A stretch of DNA of 25,462 nucleotides, from contig JALNWH010000016.1 in assembly GCA_023230985.1 (NCBI GenBank), positions 1 through 25,462 of the forward strand, given 5' to 3'. This stretch comes from Bacillota bacterium (GTDB lineage Bacteria; Bacillota; Clostridia; Lutisporales; Lutisporaceae). Below the pieces are notes generated by a model that saw only the letters and a list, made by a program, of their open reading frames with translations, ran no database searches and was not told the origin of the DNA. Position 1 is the stretch's first letter. Each line of letters starts with the position of its first letter. This document shows, in pieces, positions 16,599 through 24,123 of this stretch. Made by a program: the position numbers and the translations under genes.

Positions 16599-17294
16599 TT
16601 GCTTTTTTTATATATTTTTTTAAAAATTCTATTAAAACTTTTGTTAGCATTGTTGGCTGCGATTGCAATATTTTTATTAATACCTTTTTTTTATGAAATT
16701 CGGATAATGGTATCTAGTAAATGGAGTTGTTTTTTTAAAATTGAATGGGGAAAAGCTATCGGTATTAAAGGAGATATTAAAAGTGATAATATAAAGGATA
16801 TAAACATTATTTTTTTTAATAAAATCGTACAGCTTCCCTCAGGATTCAAAACAAAACGATGTAAAAAAGCAGAATTGAAACAAAAGGAGATTGAAGAAAG
16901 CGGGAAAGGTGTTAAAAAGAGTAAGAGTCCTTTAAAAACTAAATTTGAAAATATAAAACTGGTAGATAAAGAATTAATTATATTATTATTGAAATACATA
17001 AAAAAGGTGCTGATAATTTTAAAACCAGAAGTAGTTAACTTTGATATTAAATATGGGTTTGATGATCCTTTTGTTACAGGTATATCGTCGGGGTTTATAT
17101 ATAGTTTTGTTTATCCTTTCCAAAACAGTATTGATATAGAGCCTTGTTTTGATGTGGAGGTATTTGCTATAGATGGAGAAGTAATCGGTATTATCAGTGT
17201 TGGGAAGATTTTTATTGAGACCTTATTATTTTTGCTAAATAAACATATAATTAAAAAATTAATAAGTTTCAAAAAATCAGAAACTTTTAATTAA
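16599..17294 (+). CDS. DUF2953 domain-containing protein (YtfI-like)
   Basis: The 231-residue protein has an N-terminal membrane segment (about residues 6-30). A variable charged linker (KRCKKAELKQKEIEESGKG) follows. The DUF2953 core includes FDIKYGFDDPFVTGISSG and IDIEPCFD. In Bacillus subtilis the equivalent, ytfI, precedes ytfJ, as it does here, which supports the call. The family is linked to sporulation but the function is unknown. The start codon is TTG at 16599, eight bases after GAGGAGA; no nearby in-frame ATG would do. A TTGACA at 16524 followed 17 bases later by TAAGGT is a weak promoter candidate. The gene is separated from gerW by 44 bases. Confidence 0.87.
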   Translation: MLFLYIFLKILLKLLLALLAAIAIFLLIPFFYEIRIMVSSKWSCFFKIEWGKAIGIKGDIKSDNIKDINIIFFNKIVQLPSGFKTKRCKKAELKQKEIEESGKGVKKSKSPLKTKFENIKLVDKELIILLLKYIKKVLIILKPEVVNFDIKYGFDDPFVTGISSGFIYSFVYPFQNSIDIEPCFDVEVFAIDGEVIGIISVGKIFIETLLFLLNKHIIKKLISFKKSETFN

Positions 17295-17338
17295 ATATAG
17301 AGTAATAATAATTAAATAAAATGAAAGGGGTTTTTAAA

Positions 17339-17749
17339 ATGGAAGGGAAGTTACCGTTGGACAGCAGTTTAGATATCGCATTTGAAAAACTTGAAAAATT
17401 TTTAAAAACAGAGACAGTTATAGGGGATCCTATTGTAATTGGAGAGGTCACTCTTGTACCTATTATTACTGTGGCTTTTGGCTGCGGCGGCGGTGGGGGA
17501 AAGGGAGTGGATCCAAAGGGAGGCGACAGTGGCATCGGCTCCGGTATAGGTGTAGGTGCAAAAATCACTCCTGATGCAATTATGGTTATCAAGAATGGAG
17601 ATGCAACAATACTACAGATAAAGCAAAAGCAAAGCATGGAGAAACTAATAAATATGGTACCGGAACTGGTGGAAAAATTTGATTTAAAAAAATTAAAAGG
17701 ATTTTGTGATAAGGAAAAGAGCGAAGAGAGTAAAGAAGAAAAAGAATAA
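17339..17749 (+). CDS. ytfJ: GerW family sporulation protein (YtfJ)
   Basis: The 136-residue protein begins with an amphipathic region (SSLDIAFEKLEKFLK). A core follows with TVIGDPIVIGEVTLVPIITV, a glycine-rich block (AFGCGGGGGKG ... SGIGSGIGVGAKI), and PDAIMVIKNGDATIL, the GerW/YtfJ signature. A charged KEKSEESKEEKE tail ends it. In Bacillus it is made in the forespore and needed for normal spore germination. Its presence suggests the host forms endospores, although non-sporulating relatives sometimes keep it. The start is the ATG at 17339, eight bases after AAAGGGG; the ATG at 17321 would put that ribosome site inside the gene. An intrinsic terminator overlaps its stop. Confidence 0.93.
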   Translation: MEGKLPLDSSLDIAFEKLEKFLKTETVIGDPIVIGEVTLVPIITVAFGCGGGGGKGVDPKGGDSGIGSGIGVGAKITPDAIMVIKNGDATILQIKQKQSMEKLINMVPELVEKFDLKKLKGFCDKEKSEESKEEKE

Positions 17750-17775
17750 AAAGCGGTTCACCGCTTTTTATTCTT
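17747..17775 (+). terminator. Intrinsic terminator after ytfJ
   Basis: TAAAAAGCGG (17747-17756) pairs perfectly with CCGCTTTTTA (17761-17770) around a TTCA loop and is followed by TTCTT. It starts in the ytfJ stop codon. Confidence 0.85.
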
Positions 17776-17803
17776 GAAAACAATTGCTTTTCAATGTTAT
17801 AAT
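17774..17803 (+). promoter_or_regulatory. Promoter of tRNA-Val
   Basis: TTGAAA (17774-17779) and TATAAT (17798-17803) are separated by 18 bases, placing the start about ten bases before the tRNA. An inverted repeat, TTGAAAA/TTTTCAA with a 7-base loop (17774-17794), overlaps the -35 and spacer. Confidence 0.75.
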
Positions 17804-17819
17804 AATAAATATAATTAGT

Positions 17820-17897
17820 GGGCGGTTAGCTCAGCCCGGTTAGAGTGCCTGCTTGACATGCAGGAGGTCGTTGGTTCGATCCCAATACCGCCCACCA
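17820..17897 (+). tRNA. tRNA-Val (anticodon GAC), CCA encoded
   Basis: All cloverleaf parts fold. The acceptor stem is GGGCGGT/ACCGCCC, the D stem GCTC/GAGT (one G-U), and the anticodon stem CCTGC/GCAGG with loop TTGACAT (anticodon GAC, reading GTC/GTT valine codons). The variable loop is AGGTC and the T arm is GTTGG-TTCGATC-CCAAT. Discriminator A is followed by an encoded CCA. Total length is 78. It is a lone tRNA with its own promoter, convergent with the radical SAM gene. Confidence 0.97.
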
Positions 17898-17924
17898 TTT
17901 ATATTTCAATTGCAAAAACATCTT

Positions 17925-19667
17925 TTATTCCTTAAGTTTATTTATATCAATAGAAATGATTTTATTTTTACATTCTTTTTTTGTATTCTTTAGTTTAAAC
18001 AAAACAACTTCTTTTTCTTTTAAATCGCCAGTGACATCTATATAAAATGTTTCAAAGTGAATGGCTTTTAGTTTTTTACGTATATCCATAGATTGTAATT
18101 CAGGCAAATATTTTTTTATATTTTCTTCATTTTTTAAAAAGGAATTTACTAAAGCTTTAATGCCGGAATTTTCAAATCGTTTTACAAAGCTTGGTATAGG
18201 CATTCCGAAACTTACAAAATAATCATACTTTAGCAACTCATTAAATGTTAGGGTCATACCGTATGAATCAGATACAAAATTATAAAGAATTGAGTATAAA
18301 TCAACATTTTTTAATGCATTTCTTAAGTAACCTTTTTTATTAAAATAATCGGCTAATGCTAAATATAATTTGAAAGGGCTGTTAAAGTACTTTTTTTCTA
18401 TATAAGCAATACTCTTTATAAACCTTCCCGAATTATAAAAAGTATTTAGCATACTTTCAACATTTTTTAATAGCAACATATTTTCAAAAGATAGACAATC
18501 TGTTGACAATACTTCATAGGGTGGATAATCTCTATATTCTATTTTATATTTAACGGCATTTGTTCTCAGACCTGAGCCTTTTAGTAATTTTAAAAATCCA
18601 AGTTGAAGCATATCCGGTTGTAAAGAATAGGCATCATTAAAAGAATTTTCAAAGCTATATATATCTTCACAAGGAAGGCCGGCAATTAAATCCAAATGAA
18701 TATGGAATAATCCAAGGTCTAAAACTGATTTAATATTGCTTTTTGTATCTTTAAAGAGTTCTTTTCTTCTCACTGCTCTCAATGTTGCCGGGTTTGTGGA
18801 TTGTATTCCTATTTCAAATTGGAATAGGTTTACGGGCGCTTTTTTTATAACGGTAATGAAATCCTCATCAATTAGCTTTGGCGATATTTCAAAATGAAAA
18901 TTTGTTTTTCCGTTTTTACTGATAATATAATTTAAAATACTCAAACATCTTTTTTTATCACTATTAAATGTCCTATCAACAAGTTTTACTTGTTTCACCT
19001 GATTTTCAATAAAATAATCAATATCTTTATAAACCCTATCCAAGGAAAAGTATCTTACACTTTTTTCTATGGAAGATAGACAATACTGGCACTGAAATGG
19101 GCATCCTCTGCTGGTTTCATAGTATATTATTTTGTTTTTATAATTTGATATATCTTTATAGGGAAAAGGTATTGAATCCAAGTCAGATATTTCTTTTCTT
19201 TTTTTGTTCATGGAAATACTTTCATTATTTTTATAAATCAGTCCTTGAATGGATTTAATATCCGTTTTTTCATCTTCTAAGTATCTTAATAGCTCATAAA
19301 AGGTTATTTCTCCTTCACCATAAATTATGTAATCTATATATAATTTGTGGCAATTCATTAATTCTATAGATTCATATGATACTTCGGGACCGCCAAGTAT
19401 AATTATGGAGTCAGGTATAATTTTTTTTAAACTGCTGCATATTTTTAATATTATTTCAATATTCCATATATAGCATGAAAAAGCAAACACGTTGCTTTTT
19501 GTTAAATAAATATCATTTATAATTTTATCTATATTATCATTAATATTTAGTTCTAGAAAATTTAAACTAATATTCTTTGTCTGGCAATAACTTCTAATGT
19601 ATTGCAAAGATAAATTTGAATGAATGTATTTTGCATTTACTGCAACAAGCGTATAATTATTTTTCAT
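17925..19667 (-). CDS. B12-binding domain radical SAM protein (DUF4080-type)
   Basis: The 580-residue protein has an N-terminal cobalamin-binding-like domain (residues 1-125; GGPEVSYES at 92-100, YGEGE at 116-120). A radical SAM core follows, whose [4Fe-4S] ligands are C189, C193 and C196 in SRGCPFQCQYC. The C-terminal helical region resembles DUF4080. This architecture belongs to the class-B-methylase-like/MiaB-unrelated B12 radical SAM enzymes, and the substrate of this subgroup is not known. The start is the ATG at 19667, eight bases after AGAGGTG; an in-frame GTG nine bases earlier overlaps that site. It is transcribed alone, divergent from nth and convergent with tRNA-Val. The short B12 signature DxHxxG is not visible, so cobalamin binding is uncertain. 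Confidence 0.88.
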   Translation of the reverse strand: MKNNYTLVAVNAKYIHSNLSLQYIRSYCQTKNISLNFLELNINDNIDKIINDIYLTKSNVFAFSCYIWNIEIILKICSSLKKIIPDSIIILGGPEVSYESIELMNCHKLYIDYIIYGEGEITFYELLRYLEDEKTDIKSIQGLIYKNNESISMNKKRKEISDLDSIPFPYKDISNYKNKIIYYETSRGCPFQCQYCLSSIEKSVRYFSLDRVYKDIDYFIENQVKQVKLVDRTFNSDKKRCLSILNYIISKNGKTNFHFEISPKLIDEDFITVIKKAPVNLFQFEIGIQSTNPATLRAVRRKELFKDTKSNIKSVLDLGLFHIHLDLIAGLPCEDIYSFENSFNDAYSLQPDMLQLGFLKLLKGSGLRTNAVKYKIEYRDYPPYEVLSTDCLSFENMLLLKNVESMLNTFYNSGRFIKSIAYIEKKYFNSPFKLYLALADYFNKKGYLRNALKNVDLYSILYNFVSDSYGMTLTFNELLKYDYFVSFGMPIPSFVKRFENSGIKALVNSFLKNEENIKKYLPELQSMDIRKKLKAIHFETFYIDVTGDLKEKEVVLFKLKNTKKECKNKIISIDINKLKE

Positions 19668-19808
19668 TAATAGCACACCTCTAATTAATTATAACAATAA
19701 ATAAAAAGAATTATAAGATTTTAAATTAGGTTTTGCTATAATTAATAAATTTGTTAAAATAGATATATGTGAATAGACAAATATTCATAAAGACAGGAGT
19801 AAATTTTT

Positions 19809-20486
19809 ATGTTATGCCAGAATAGAAAAACTTTGATGATATTGGAAAGACTGAAGGAATTGTATCCGGATGCAAGATGCGAATTGGAGCATACAAATAC
19901 TTTCGAGTTATTGATATCGACTATTTTAAGTGCCCAATCTACAGATAAAATGGTTAATAGGATTACGAAAAAATTGTTTATAGATTATAAAACCCCATCG
20001 GATTTCTTAAGCTTAAGCCAAGAGGAACTTGAAGGACATATTAAAGAAATCGGGTTATATAGAAACAAAGCCAAGAATATATTATTAACATGTAATAAGC
20101 TGTTAACGGATTATAATGGTGAAGTACCGGGTACCTACGACGGGCTAATTTCTTTACCGGGGGTGGGAAGAAAAACAGCTAATGTAGTTCTAAGTAATGG
20201 TTTTGGAGTTCCCGCTATTGCTGTGGATACCCATGTGTTTAGAGTGTCAAATAGGATAGGAATAGCGAAGAGTGATAAAGTTTTGAACGTTGAAAAACAA
20301 CTGATGAAAAATATACCAAAGGAGATGTGGTCCTTAGCACATCATCTTTTAATTTGGCATGGAAGAAGGACTTGCAATGCAAGACAACCTAAATGTGAAC
20401 ACTGTACAGTAACTGAGTTCTGTGAATTTTACAAAAAGAGTATTATTCATCAATCGGAAGATACGTATATTAGCAAAACTAATTAA
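19809..20486 (+). CDS. nth: Endonuclease III
   Basis: This base-excision repair glycosylase/AP lyase removes oxidised pyrimidines. The 225 residues include the helix-hairpin-helix LPGVGRKTANVV, with catalytic K122 and D140 in VDTHVFRVSNR. The C-terminal iron-sulfur loop has the classical C-X6-C-X2-C-X5-C spacing (C189, C196, C199, C205), so the cluster should be intact. The length is typical. CAGGAG stands nine bases upstream of the ATG. A TTGCTA/TAAAAT pair (19733-19760, 16-base spacer) is a weak promoter candidate. It appears monocistronic; the next gene has its own promoter. Confidence 0.96.
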   Translation: MLCQNRKTLMILERLKELYPDARCELEHTNTFELLISTILSAQSTDKMVNRITKKLFIDYKTPSDFLSLSQEELEGHIKEIGLYRNKAKNILLTCNKLLTDYNGEVPGTYDGLISLPGVGRKTANVVLSNGFGVPAIAVDTHVFRVSNRIGIAKSDKVLNVEKQLMKNIPKEMWSLAHHLLIWHGRRTCNARQPKCEHCTVTEFCEFYKKSIIHQSEDTYISKTN

Positions 20487-20515
20487 GGGCTGTATCTGGA
20501 AATTTATTTTTGAAG

Positions 20516-20545
20516 TTGTTTTTTATTTAATATTAGTGATATAAT
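20516..20545 (+). promoter_or_regulatory. Probable promoter of the V/A-type ATPase operon
   Basis: TATAAT (20540-20545) is preceded by TGA (TG one base before the hexamer, an extended -10). TTGTTT (20516-20521) lies 18 bases upstream. Transcription would start near 20552, about 165 bases before the subunit H start. Confidence 0.6.
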
Positions 20546-20577
20546 TTGAATGATGAAAAAATTTTAGCAATTGCATA

Positions 20578-20712
20578 ATGATTTTATTCTTTGTTATTTT
20601 TTTAGCAGGATTTTATGTTTTTTTGACGAATGATACTAATAGTTTGCAAGTTCAAAAATTTAAATTTCAAAATGATTCCGTTTTTAGTATAAATATTGAA
20701 AAGAGGTGGTGA
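20578..20712 (+). CDS. Candidate 44-residue membrane protein in ATPase operon leader
   Basis: An open frame from ATG (20578) to TGA (20712) encodes 44 residues. They consist of a hydrophobic segment (ILFFVIFLAGFYVFL, about 2-16) followed by a polar tail ending in KRW. It starts about 26 bases after the presumed operon promoter. It stops five bases before the TTG of subunit H, whose ribosome site (AGGTGGTGA) forms its last codons. That arrangement would allow translational coupling. Against it: no Shine-Dalgarno site before the ATG, no recognised family, and AT-rich DNA favours chance hydrophobic frames. It may be a regulatory leader, a remnant, or nothing. Confidence 0.3.
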   Translation: MILFFVIFLAGFYVFLTNDTNSLQVQKFKFQNDSVFSINIEKRW

Positions 20713-20717
20713 GATAT

Positions 20718-21044
20718 TTGTCGATTGAAATGATTAAAGACATCAAAAGTACAGAGCAAGTTGCAGAAGATAAAATCAAAGATGCTCAAGCCAAAGCGAA
20801 GGAAATAATAAAAAAAGCAGAAGATGAAGCAGAAAAATTAATCAAAGACGCCATTGATAAATCGTTAAAAGAAGGCAAGGCTTTGGTTCAAGAAGCTGCT
20901 GACTTGGCTCAAAAAGAAGCTGACAGTAAATTAGAGCAGAGCAAAAAGGAAAATGAAAAATTGAAAATTGATGCTCAAGCTAAAATTCCTGAGGCGGTAA
21001 ATATGGTTACGGAGAGGATAGTGAATATTTATGGCGATAGTTAA
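20718..21044 (+). CDS. V/A-type ATPase subunit H (peripheral stalk, NtpF-like)
   Basis: The 108-residue, almost wholly helical protein has Ala/Lys/Glu coiled-coil repeats (AEDKIKDAQAKAKEIIKKAED and so on). This is the peripheral-stalk subunit that pairs with subunit E and holds the catalytic head against rotation. E. hirae calls it NtpF. The start is the TTG at 20718, placed five bases after AGGTGGTGA. A GTG at 20706 lies inside that ribosome site, and the ATG at 20730 is too far from it. It is the first recognised gene of the operon and overlaps subunit I by 14 bases. Confidence 0.85.
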   Translation: MSIEMIKDIKSTEQVAEDKIKDAQAKAKEIIKKAEDEAEKLIKDAIDKSLKEGKALVQEAADLAQKEADSKLEQSKKENEKLKIDAQAKIPEAVNMVTERIVNIYGDS

Positions 21045-22944
21045 TATGAAGAAAGCTACCATAATAGCTCTCCAAGATGAGAAAGAAAGTCTGGTTAAGA
21101 GTTTTCAAGCCTTTGGTGGGCTCCATGTTATTAGCATAGAAGATATTGACGATGAAGAATTAAAAAACATACCTAAAGATGATGCTAGGGAGGATGCTAC
21201 CAGATTCGAAGGTTTGCTTTCACAAGTTAAGTATTCCTTAGATTTTTTATCAAAGTATGATAAAACAAAGAAATCAATGTTTGCACCTAAAGCAATTATA
21301 ACGGAGTCAGAACATAAAGAATATTTGCAAGATCTGAACAAAGCTGAAGAAGTTTACAATCAGTGTAAAGCAATTAACGAAAAACTTGCAGAAAATAGAA
21401 ATATGGAAACTAAATTGAGTAATACTTTAGTACAGTTAAGCCCGTGGTCACAATTGGACATACCTTTAGAGGAAATCGGAGATACTGATTACACGATAAG
21501 TCTTATAGGGTTTATACCTTCAAAATCAATTTCGGAGTTTGAAGAGAGTTTATCTAAATCTGAAACGGAACATTATTTTAAAAAGATTGATGACAATAAT
21601 GAAAGTGCATTTTATTTTATAGTATTTTATGAACAATCTGAAGACACAATACTTGACATACTAAAACAATTTGGATGGACTAAAGTTAATTTTACTGATT
21701 TAGCAGGGACACCAAGTGATAACATAAAAGATATTGAAGAAAAATTAATATTACTGGAAAAAAATAAAGCAGAATTGATAGAGCAAGCTGAAGCATTGTT
21801 GTTTAACAATTCGTATTTAGAAGCTCTTTTTGATGTTTTAACAATTGAAAAAGACAGAAAAGATGTAATTAGCAATTTTGTAAAAACAGATAAATCATTT
21901 ACTATATTTGCCTGGGTGCCTGAAACAATGGTTAAGGAATTGGAAGAATCTATTAAAAAAGTAACAGACAGCTATTTATTGACATTTGAAGATCCGGGAG
22001 AGGGTGAAGATTATCCCGTCTATTTAGATAACCCCAAACTGGTACAACCGGTAGAAATGATTACTGAACAATATAGTTTGCCAAATCCGAGAACTGTTGA
22101 TCCCAATAAGATTATGGCCCCATTTTATATAATGTTTTTTGGCATGATGGTAAGCGATGCAGTTTATGGTATAATACTTGCTGCTCTTACTTATGTTGCA
22201 TTAAAAAAATTTAGGCTTGAAGGAGGAGCAAAAAAACTTATAGGATTGCTATGTTTAGGTGGGTTATCTACCATCCTTTGGGGAGCTTTGTTTGGCGGAT
22301 GGTTTGGAGGATTAATTCAGATTAAGCCTTTATGGTTTAATCCAACTGATGAGCCATTGATGATGCTAATATTTTGTTTGGTCTTAGGGATAATACAATT
22401 GTTTATTGGCATGGGAATCAAGGCTTATGTAGATATAAAGAATGGAAATGTATTGGATGCGATTTTTGATCAAGGTTTATGGTATGTCTTCTTGATAGGC
22501 TTACTGCTTATGATATTTAATCCTGCAGGCAAGTATTTAGCAATCGCAGGAGCCGTTGGATTAATATTAACACAAGGCAGGGATAAAAAAGGTATATTTA
22601 ACAAGCTTTTTTCCGGTGTATTAAGTTTATATGATGTAACCGGATTTTTAGGAGATGTGCTTTCATATTCCAGATTGTTTGCACTGGGTTTAGCAACAGG
22701 TGTAATAGGGACAGTAATCAATGAAATGTCGTTAATGTTGCGTGGCTCCTTTATAGGAAATATCTTTATGATTATTTTCTTGATATTTGGACATACCTTT
22801 AATATTGCAATCAATGTTTTAGGCGCATACGTGCATTCAAGTAGATTACAATATGTAGAATTCTTTGGAAAGTTTTTCGATGGCGATGGTATGCCATATA
22901 GACCTTTTAAAGTAAATACAAAATATATAGAACAAAAAAATTAA
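21031..22944 (+). CDS. ntpI: V/A-type ATPase subunit I (a-type ion-channel subunit)
   Basis: The 637-residue membrane stator provides the ion half-channels next to the K ring. Residues 1 to about 335 form the cytoplasmic alpha/beta-coiled-coil domain. From about 345 follow seven to eight helices, beginning with the conserved APFYIMFFGMMVSDAVYG. The essential arginine is R548 in DVLSYSRLFALGLATG; it faces the ion-binding glutamate of subunit K. The typical C-terminal GHTFNIAINVLGAYVHSSRLQYVEFFGKF is intact. It overlaps the H gene by 14 bases, and subunit K follows after 40 bases with its own strong ribosome site, as expected for a subunit needed in many copies. Confidence 0.95.
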   Translation: MAIVNMKKATIIALQDEKESLVKSFQAFGGLHVISIEDIDDEELKNIPKDDAREDATRFEGLLSQVKYSLDFLSKYDKTKKSMFAPKAIITESEHKEYLQDLNKAEEVYNQCKAINEKLAENRNMETKLSNTLVQLSPWSQLDIPLEEIGDTDYTISLIGFIPSKSISEFEESLSKSETEHYFKKIDDNNESAFYFIVFYEQSEDTILDILKQFGWTKVNFTDLAGTPSDNIKDIEEKLILLEKNKAELIEQAEALLFNNSYLEALFDVLTIEKDRKDVISNFVKTDKSFTIFAWVPETMVKELEESIKKVTDSYLLTFEDPGEGEDYPVYLDNPKLVQPVEMITEQYSLPNPRTVDPNKIMAPFYIMFFGMMVSDAVYGIILAALTYVALKKFRLEGGAKKLIGLLCLGGLSTILWGALFGGWFGGLIQIKPLWFNPTDEPLMMLIFCLVLGIIQLFIGMGIKAYVDIKNGNVLDAIFDQGLWYVFLIGLLLMIFNPAGKYLAIAGAVGLILTQGRDKKGIFNKLFSGVLSLYDVTGFLGDVLSYSRLFALGLATGVIGTVINEMSLMLRGSFIGNIFMIIFLIFGHTFNIAINVLGAYVHSSRLQYVEFFGKFFDGDGMPYRPFKVNTKYIEQKN

Positions 22945-22984
22945 CATAATAAAAAACATTTGTTGTTTTAAGGAGGCAGTATAA

Positions 22985-23479
22985 ATGAATATAATGGAAA
23001 TGATGGGTTCAAACGCTGGCTTATATCTAGCATTTTTGGGTTCTGCAATTGCAGCAGGCTTAGCAGGTGCCGGATCAGCGATGGGTGTTGGAATTGTTGG
23101 AATGGCAGCAGGCGGTGTAATAACTGAAGACCCTAGTAAATTTGGTAGGACATTAGTATTACAAGCTTTACCGGGGACGCAAGGAATTTATGGACTTTTA
23201 ATAGGTTTCCTTATCTGGTCGAAGGTTGGTGTATTTGGAACATTTGTAAATGTTACTTTTGAACAAGGCTTAATGCTTCTAGCAGCGGGCATACCAGTTG
23301 GGATAGTCGGATTTTTCTCTGCTATATATCAGGGCAAGGCAGCCGCTACAGGGTGCAGTATTGTGGCTAAAAGACCTGAAGAAACAGCTAAAGCTATGGT
23401 GTATGCTGCAATGGTTGAAACCTATGCGGTATTGTCATTACTAGCATCTTTCTTAATGCTGAATTCCATAAATTTATAA
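22985..23479 (+). CDS. ntpK: V/A-type ATPase subunit K (rotor ring proteolipid)
   Basis: The 164-residue, four-helix protein is a fused pair of c-type hairpins forming the rotor ring. The ion-binding glutamate is E145 in MVETYAVLS. Residues matching the Na+ ligands of E. hirae NtpK are all visible: L62, T65, Q66 and Y69 in ALPGTQGIYG, Q116 in IYQGKAAATG, and E145. This supports Na+ rather than H+ as the coupling ion. The first hairpin has Q66 where some c subunits have an acidic residue, as is normal for 4-helix NtpK. AAGGAGG lies eight bases before the ATG, the best ribosome site in the operon. Confidence 0.97.
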   Translation: MNIMEMMGSNAGLYLAFLGSAIAAGLAGAGSAMGVGIVGMAAGGVITEDPSKFGRTLVLQALPGTQGIYGLLIGFLIWSKVGVFGTFVNVTFEQGLMLLAAGIPVGIVGFFSAIYQGKAAATGCSIVAKRPEETAKAMVYAAMVETYAVLSLLASFLMLNSINL

Positions 23480-23492
23480 GGGAGTGGCATAA

Positions 23493-24089
23493 ATGACTGG
23501 AATAGATAATATCAAAGGAAGGATTATGGCGGATGCAGAAGCAAAAGCTTCTGAGATTGTAGATGATGCAGAGATTAAAGCAGAAGAAATTCTTGCTAAA
23601 GCAAAAGAAAAAGCCGTTGATAAAGTAAAAGAAATAGAGCGCAAATCTATCTATGATGCAAATGAGAGAAAGAGGATAATTCATTCAATGGTTGAGCTTA
23701 GCATTAGGAAGGATATATTAGCTGCAAAACAGGAAGTTTTATGCCAGGTTTTTGATGAAGTTCAAGAAAGAATTGATGCTTTAACAGGAGACGAATATGA
23801 AAAGATTCTAATTTCGATGCTTTTGAAAACAATAGAACCCGGAAATGAAGATATAGTAATATCAAAAAATGATGTAAGTAGAATTAGCCCCGAATTTGTC
23901 AAAAAAGTGAATGAAGAATTTAAAAAGGCGGGTAAATCTATAGAATTAAAGATGAAAATGGAAGATGTTGAATTTGGCGGAGGTTTTATTATAAAAGGCA
24001 AAGGAATAGAAATTAATAATTCCTTTAAAGCATTGCTTAATATGAAAAGAGATGAAATTGAACCGATAGTGGCTGAAATGCTCTTCTAG
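23493..24089 (+). CDS. ntpE: V/A-type ATPase subunit E (peripheral stalk)
   Basis: The 198-residue subunit has a long N-terminal coiled coil rich in Ala, Glu and Lys (about residues 5-95). A globular C-terminal head follows, with DIVISKNDVSRISPEF and FGGGFIIKGKGIEINNSF, the E-subunit signature. It forms the stalk dimer with subunit H and binds the top of the catalytic head. The ATG follows AAGGGAG by seven bases and lies 13 bases after subunit K. Subunit C starts 34 bases later. Confidence 0.93.
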   Translation: MTGIDNIKGRIMADAEAKASEIVDDAEIKAEEILAKAKEKAVDKVKEIERKSIYDANERKRIIHSMVELSIRKDILAAKQEVLCQVFDEVQERIDALTGDEYEKILISMLLKTIEPGNEDIVISKNDVSRISPEFVKKVNEEFKKAGKSIELKMKMEDVEFGGGFIIKGKGIEINNSFKALLNMKRDEIEPIVAEMLF

Positions 24090-24123
24090 GAAAGTTTTCC
24101 CGGGAGAAAGGAGGGAATCCCTT

